From Anaerolineales bacterium (GTDB taxonomy: Bacteria > Chloroflexota > Anaerolineae > B4-G1 > DUEL01), in the NCBI GenBank assembly GCA_015662065.1, contig DQUX01000204.1, positions 1-6,901 of the forward strand: 6,901 nucleotides of DNA, written 5' to 3'. Under the pieces are notes generated by a model. That model did not search any database. It had not been told where the DNA came from and saw nothing but the letters and a program-made list of their open reading frames with translations. Below are positions 4,601 to 6,901 of the stretch, one piece after another (position 1 is the first letter of the stretch; each line of letters begins with the position of its first letter). A program made the translations under genes and the position numbers.

Positions 4601-6901
4601 ATGGTCTCCAATCGGCGCTGGAGGGCCTCCAGGAGGTGCGCGTTCTCGATGGCGGCGGCCGCCTGGGCGGCGAACACCTCCAGCGCCTCGACGGTGGCAT
4701 AGTCGGGCGGTTCCCCGTCGCGGGGCTCGTCTACCGAGAGAATACCCTGGACCTGGCCGCCCGGCCCCAGGAGGGGGACCAGGAGCATGTCTTGGGGGTG
4801 CCACCGGTCTGGTTCCCGCCGGACCTCCTCCACTTTATGGTCGTAGACATCCAGCGTGCCGCGCCAGCGGGCCTGTTCCTCGGCGGGGATGTAATAGCTG
4901 TGGCTGATGCGGAACTCGTCGCTCATCACCGCTTCCAGCGAGCTCCAGGGCTGGCGGATCCGCTTCATCCGCTCCAGGACCGGGAGGGGGATGCCGGCCG
5001 CCGCTACCCGGCGCAGGTGGGGTGGGTCTCCTTCCAGCACGCTGATGAGCACCAGGTTGAAGCCGACGCTTTCCTGAATCGCGTAGGCGATCTCCTCCAG
5101 CACCTCGTCCAGGGGTTGGTCGGAGCGGACCGCCTGGCTGACCTCCAGGACGTGGCTCAACTGGTCGGCCCGTCGTCGCAGGAGGGTGGTGCGGTCTAGT
5201 TGCTCCAGATGGCGCCGGGCGTTGCCAATGGCGCTGGCCGCCTGGGCGGCCAGCGTCTCGACGAGCTGCCGGGTCTCGATGTCGAAGGCATCCGCTTGAT
5301 GGCTATCCAAGACGATGGCGCCGGTCGGCCCCTCGCCGTACCAGATGGGGACCAGCAGCGCGGTCCGCACGTCCGGCCTGCCCACCACCTCCCGTCCCTC
5401 GGCCGCCGCGTCGGTCAGGTAGAGGATCCCGCCGGCCTGCACCATCTCCGCCAGCGCGTCCTCCTCGGGCAGCTCCCTCACCTTCTGGCGGAGCGCCGCC
5501 TGTTCCTCCTCCAGGTAGCCCGCGCAGAGGCCCAACCTCCAGCGATCCAATCCTGCATCGCGGAGGAAGATGGCACAGTGGTCGGCCCCGCTGAGGCGCA
5601 GCGCTTCTTCCAGGACCAGCCGCAGGATGCGTTCCTGATCGAAGGTGAGGCTCAGCTCCCGGGCCACCCGCTGGAGGCCCTCCAGGGCCTCTGCCCGGCG
5701 CTGTCGTTCCCGGTCCGCCTGAGCGTAAAGCCGGGCGTTCTCAATGGCGAACGCGGCCTGGTCGGCGAAGGCGGTCAGCAGCTCCCGCTCCACCTCGGTA
5801 AAGCGGTGGGGTCGGGTGAAGAGAGCGGAGAGCATGCCGATCACCCGCTCCCCCACTTGCAGCGGGACATCGGCGAAGGCTATGATCCCCTCCTCGTCCG
5901 CCATAGGGGCCAGTTGCCGCAGCTCGGGGTCGGCGGTGATGTCCTCCACGATCACCGACTGCCCGGTGGCGACGGCGTGGGCCCGTCCCCCGATCTCGAC
6001 CGACAGGGCCTGCGACTTGGCCACGTACGTCTCGCTCATCCCATAAGTCGCGGCCAGCCGTAGCATCCCCGTCCGCTCCTCCAGGACGAAGATGGCGGAG
6101 CGGTGGCAGCCGATCACCTCCAGGACGGAGGCGGCGATCGTGCGCAAGACCCGGTCCAGGTTCAACGAGGAGCTGACCGTAGCCGAGATCCGGGCCAGGG
6201 AGGTCAGCTCCAACGCCCGGCGGCGGGCTTCCTCGTAGAGGCGGGCGTGTTCGATCGCCGTGGCCGCGTGGAGCCCGATGGTCTGTAGGATCCTCAGGTC
6301 CCGCTCGGAGAAGGCGGCCTCCTGATAGCCGATCAACTCCAGCGTGCCCACGAACTCCCCCCGGCTCTCCAGCGGGATGCCCAGGAAGGAGCGGAAGGGG
6401 GCGCCGGGCCAATCCAACTTAGGCCGCACGTCCCGGCGCTCGGGGATGTTGTCGATGAGGAGCGGCTTCCGGTTCCGGGCCAGCCACCCCGAATATCCAT
6501 CTTTCAGCCGATAGATCCGCCCCACCTCCGCGTGATACGTCTCGGCGTCCAGCGCCCCCCGGGTCACCAGGCGTCGCCGGTCCGGATCCCACAGGGTCAC
6601 CTGGGCCATATCGAAGGCGATGAGCCGCCGGGTGGAGGTGAGGACCCCCCTCAGGGTGACCCCGAGGTCGAGGCTGCTCCCGATGGTGCGGATGATGTCC
6701 TCCATGACCGCCGGTTCTTCCGCCCGATGCATCTCGGGGGAGGGGGGGGCGGTATCGCTTTGGGCCAGGGCCCTGGCCCCCAGCCTGGCTATGGCCCGCA
6801 GGTGAGTCAGCGCCCACCGGTCCAGCCGTCGCCCGGAGCGATTGCCCACGCACAGCACGCCCAGAACGCCATCCTGCGCCCGCAGCGGGAGGGCGGCTCC
6901 G
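1654..6901 (-). CDS. Multi-GAF/PAS hybrid sensor histidine kinase with two C-terminal receiver domains (5' partial)
   Basis: Soluble hybrid histidine kinase that would autophosphorylate on His and pass phosphate to Asp in receiver domains. Residues are numbered from the GTG at 6858. Domains: tail of a GAF (window edge to ~33), GAF1 ~52-208, GAF2 ~221-380, GAF3 ~392-551, GAF4 ~565-742, GAF5 ~750-908, coiled coil ~905-943, GAF6 ~944-1103, PAS ~1125-1240, HisKA ~1245-1312, HATPase_c ~1358-1472, REC1 ~1487-1604, REC2 ~1606-1726. Visible motifs: H-box SHELRTPM (H1256), N-box NLVGNAIQYT, G1 DTGIGIS, F-box IFDRFFR, G2 GTGLGL and G3 GEGSTF. Receiver acceptors are D1537 and D1655. There is no membrane segment, HAMP, Hpt or DNA-binding domain. 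The gene is incomplete: from 6858 to 6901 the frame has no stop and encodes GAF-like residues (GAALPLRAQDGVLGV), so the true start is outside. The TGA stop at 1656-1654 lies 22 bases before the next gene. The cued ligands cannot be read from the sequence. Confidence 0.97.
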   Translation of the reverse strand, partial: GAALPLRAQDGVLGVLCVGNRSGRRLDRWALTHLRAIARLGARALAQSDTAPPSPEMHRAEEPAVMEDIIRTIGSSLDLGVTLRGVLTSTRRLIAFDMAQVTLWDPDRRRLVTRGALDAETYHAEVGRIYRLKDGYSGWLARNRKPLLIDNIPERRDVRPKLDWPGAPFRSFLGIPLESRGEFVGTLELIGYQEAAFSERDLRILQTIGLHAATAIEHARLYEEARRRALELTSLARISATVSSSLNLDRVLRTIAASVLEVIGCHRSAIFVLEERTGMLRLAATYGMSETYVAKSQALSVEIGGRAHAVATGQSVIVEDITADPELRQLAPMADEEGIIAFADVPLQVGERVIGMLSALFTRPHRFTEVERELLTAFADQAAFAIENARLYAQADRERQRRAEALEGLQRVARELSLTFDQERILRLVLEEALRLSGADHCAIFLRDAGLDRWRLGLCAGYLEEEQAALRQKVRELPEEDALAEMVQAGGILYLTDAAAEGREVVGRPDVRTALLVPIWYGEGPTGAIVLDSHQADAFDIETRQLVETLAAQAASAIGNARRHLEQLDRTTLLRRRADQLSHVLEVSQAVRSDQPLDEVLEEIAYAIQESVGFNLVLISVLEGDPPHLRRVAAAGIPLPVLERMKRIRQPWSSLEAVMSDEFRISHSYYIPAEEQARWRGTLDVYDHKVEEVRREPDRWHPQDMLLVPLLGPGGQVQGILSVDEPRDGEPPDYATVEALEVFAAQAAAAIENAHLLEALQRRLETISLFNELSRSVTAKLDLGEVLWTVVDATIRLVNCQGSVVFLQDTETGQYVARAAHGHDLALLQGRSFTRGEGLVGQVVKSGMPLSVADVEEETEGRADYIQRGAAVLVPLSLGNQVVGVLAADRPYREPFSPADVATLTTLADQVAVAVQNARLFEEIRRFSEELEQRVEKRTRQLAQALQDLTLQRDRMEALYRIAAEVSASLDLDRVLNRTLKLVVEAVGADRGSILLEDLETERLIYRAAIGAPLHIPPGGAETRFRRGEGLAGWVINHGQPVLAHDVREDPRWVADPQDDPTHRACLAVPLSTAGGAQGVLLVFSATPGAFTEDHLRLAEAAAAQIGNAVGNAALYNLIREQAERLGAMLKQQQVEAAKSQAILEGVADGVMVADARGEIILFNAAAERILEIPRERALGCSTREMLGLYGVEGRAWLEAIEDWAANPADRTPEDFVAERLELGQRVVSVHVSPVIKGSEYLGTVSVFRDVTAEVEADRAKSEFVSTVSHELRTPMTSIKGYADLLLMGAVGELSDQQRHFLGIIRSNADRLTALVNDLLDISRIETGRVELDLKAVHLHEVVDQVIGTLQGRAQSRGIVLETRVPEDLPAVWGDGARVAQVLTNLVGNAIQYTPPGGEVIVSARPAGDMLEVAVTDTGIGISKENQARIFDRFFRADDPLVQETPGTGLGLPITASLVHMHGGEIWVESELGEGSTFIFTLPLVSAPRQAVSPTPRPSGVPVLVIEDDPDVANLIRIHLESEGYEAIVVGRGDEGLQAAREIRPVLITLDIRLPDADGFVILERLKKDPQTADIPVVIVSVVPDREKGLRLGALDYVGKPIDEEALLEAVRKVLHQRGLILVVDDDQDNLSLIREALRRHGFSVRTTGLGRRALKVAREVQPALILLDLKLRDMDGYDVLRKLKSHPRTCDIPVVVMTGSLTHEELKQQQALTLGAARFLTKPFAIEDFLQEISAVLLQTGRRQAQE
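1681..2400 (-). other. Tandem receiver domains REC1-REC2
   Basis: C-terminal segment of the kinase gene with two complete receivers joined by only two or three residues. REC1: acidic pair E1493/D1494, acceptor D1537 (codon 2250-2248), switch S1567, lysine K1586. REC2: acidic D1611/D1612, acceptor D1655 (codon 1896-1894), switch T1685, lysine K1709. Both keep the full phosphorylation site. REC2 has Arg (R1659) where most receivers have Pro after the acceptor loop. With no Hpt domain in the chain, onward relay would need a separate Hpt protein, or these receivers may act as sinks or regulators of the kinase. Confidence 0.94.
2443..3486 (-). other. PAS plus HisKA/HATPase_c kinase core
   Basis: Segment of the kinase gene with PAS (~1125-1240; starts ILEGVADGVMVADARGEI, ends in FRDVTAEVEADRAKSEF), the dimerisation/phosphoacceptor helices and the ATP-binding domain. 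The phosphorylated histidine H1256 is encoded at 3093-3091. The HExxT pattern (H1256, E1257, T1260) after the histidine is the one associated with phosphatase activity in HisKA kinases, so dual kinase/phosphatase activity is plausible. All ATP-binding boxes are intact, so the core should be active. Confidence 0.95.
3550..6901 (-). other. Sensor array: one partial and six full GAF domains
   Basis: Segment of the kinase gene encoding stacked GAF modules. Each ends in a similar closing helix: AIEHARLYEE, AIENARLYAQ, AIGNARRHLE, AIENAHLLEA, AVQNARLFEE, AVGNAALYNL. Typical central motifs are clear in GAF1 (DGYSGWLARNRKPLLIDNI), GAF5 (RGEGLVGQVVKSGMPLSVADV shortened to GEGLVGQVV) and GAF6 (GEGLAGWVINHGQPVLAHDV). 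GAF2 and GAF3 are more diverged, and GAF4 has an unusual long middle. GAF domains bind small ligands, chromophores or nucleotides, or just mediate dimerisation. No residue pattern here identifies a ligand. Between GAF5 and GAF6 a charged heptad-like helix (residues ~905-943) resembles a signalling coiled coil. Confidence 0.9.

Noticed and set aside
5719..6198. Bilin-binding (phytochrome-like) GAF because of a Cys-His pair in GAF2
   Set aside because: C251-H252 lies before the second strand, not at the chromophore-attachment position, and no other phytochrome signature is present.

Overview
The window is a GC-rich bacterial segment with all recognisable coding on the minus strand, reading from right to left. 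It holds three co-directional genes: a very large multi-GAF hybrid sensor histidine kinase (6901 down to 1654, open at the right edge), a single-domain CheY-like response regulator (1631 to 1251), and an alpha/beta-hydrolase-fold protein (1178 to 384). The gaps are 22 and 72 bases, with no convincing promoter in either, so they look like one operon whose promoter lies beyond the right edge. The soluble stacked-GAF kinase style, the high GC and the protein flavour suggest a Chloroflexota-like (Anaerolineae/Roseiflexus-type) bacterium. This is an inference from family resemblance only; no marker gene is present.

The kinase has the C-terminal end of one GAF domain at the window edge, six further GAF domains, a PAS domain, a complete HisKA/HATPase_c core and two receiver domains in tandem. 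No membrane segment, HAMP or Hpt domain is visible. The apparent GTG start at 6858 is probably not the real start, because the frame stays open to the edge and those upstream codons also read as GAF sequence. The response regulator has all receiver residues but no output domain. The hydrolase has a normal fold signature and keeps the acid and histidine positions, but the nucleophile elbow reads GHALGG, with alanine where the catalytic serine should be. It may therefore be a ligand-binding or regulatory pseudo-hydrolase attached to the signalling cassette rather than an enzyme.

The left 383 bases contain no convincing gene. Positions 273-373, just past the hydrolase stop, hold four perfect GC-rich hairpins without a T-tract, suited to transcript-end protection, a REP-like repeat or atypical termination. 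Next comes a strong sigma70-type promoter on the minus strand (TTGACA at 195-190, 17-base spacer, TATACT at 172-167). The roughly 160 bases downstream of it carry no usable start codon but contain an initial hairpin and two related ~54-base units, each with an internal palindrome and the shared block GGGTCACAGACC. This could be a structured leader or small RNA for a gene beyond the left edge, or two copies of a dispersed palindromic repeat.

Proposed working model (inference): the GAF/PAS array senses several cytoplasmic cues and controls autophosphorylation at H1256. Phosphate is then passed to the two fused receivers and/or the separate receiver. The pseudo-hydrolase may provide ligand sensing or docking. 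No DNA-binding or enzymatic output domain is encoded in the window, so the final target is elsewhere.
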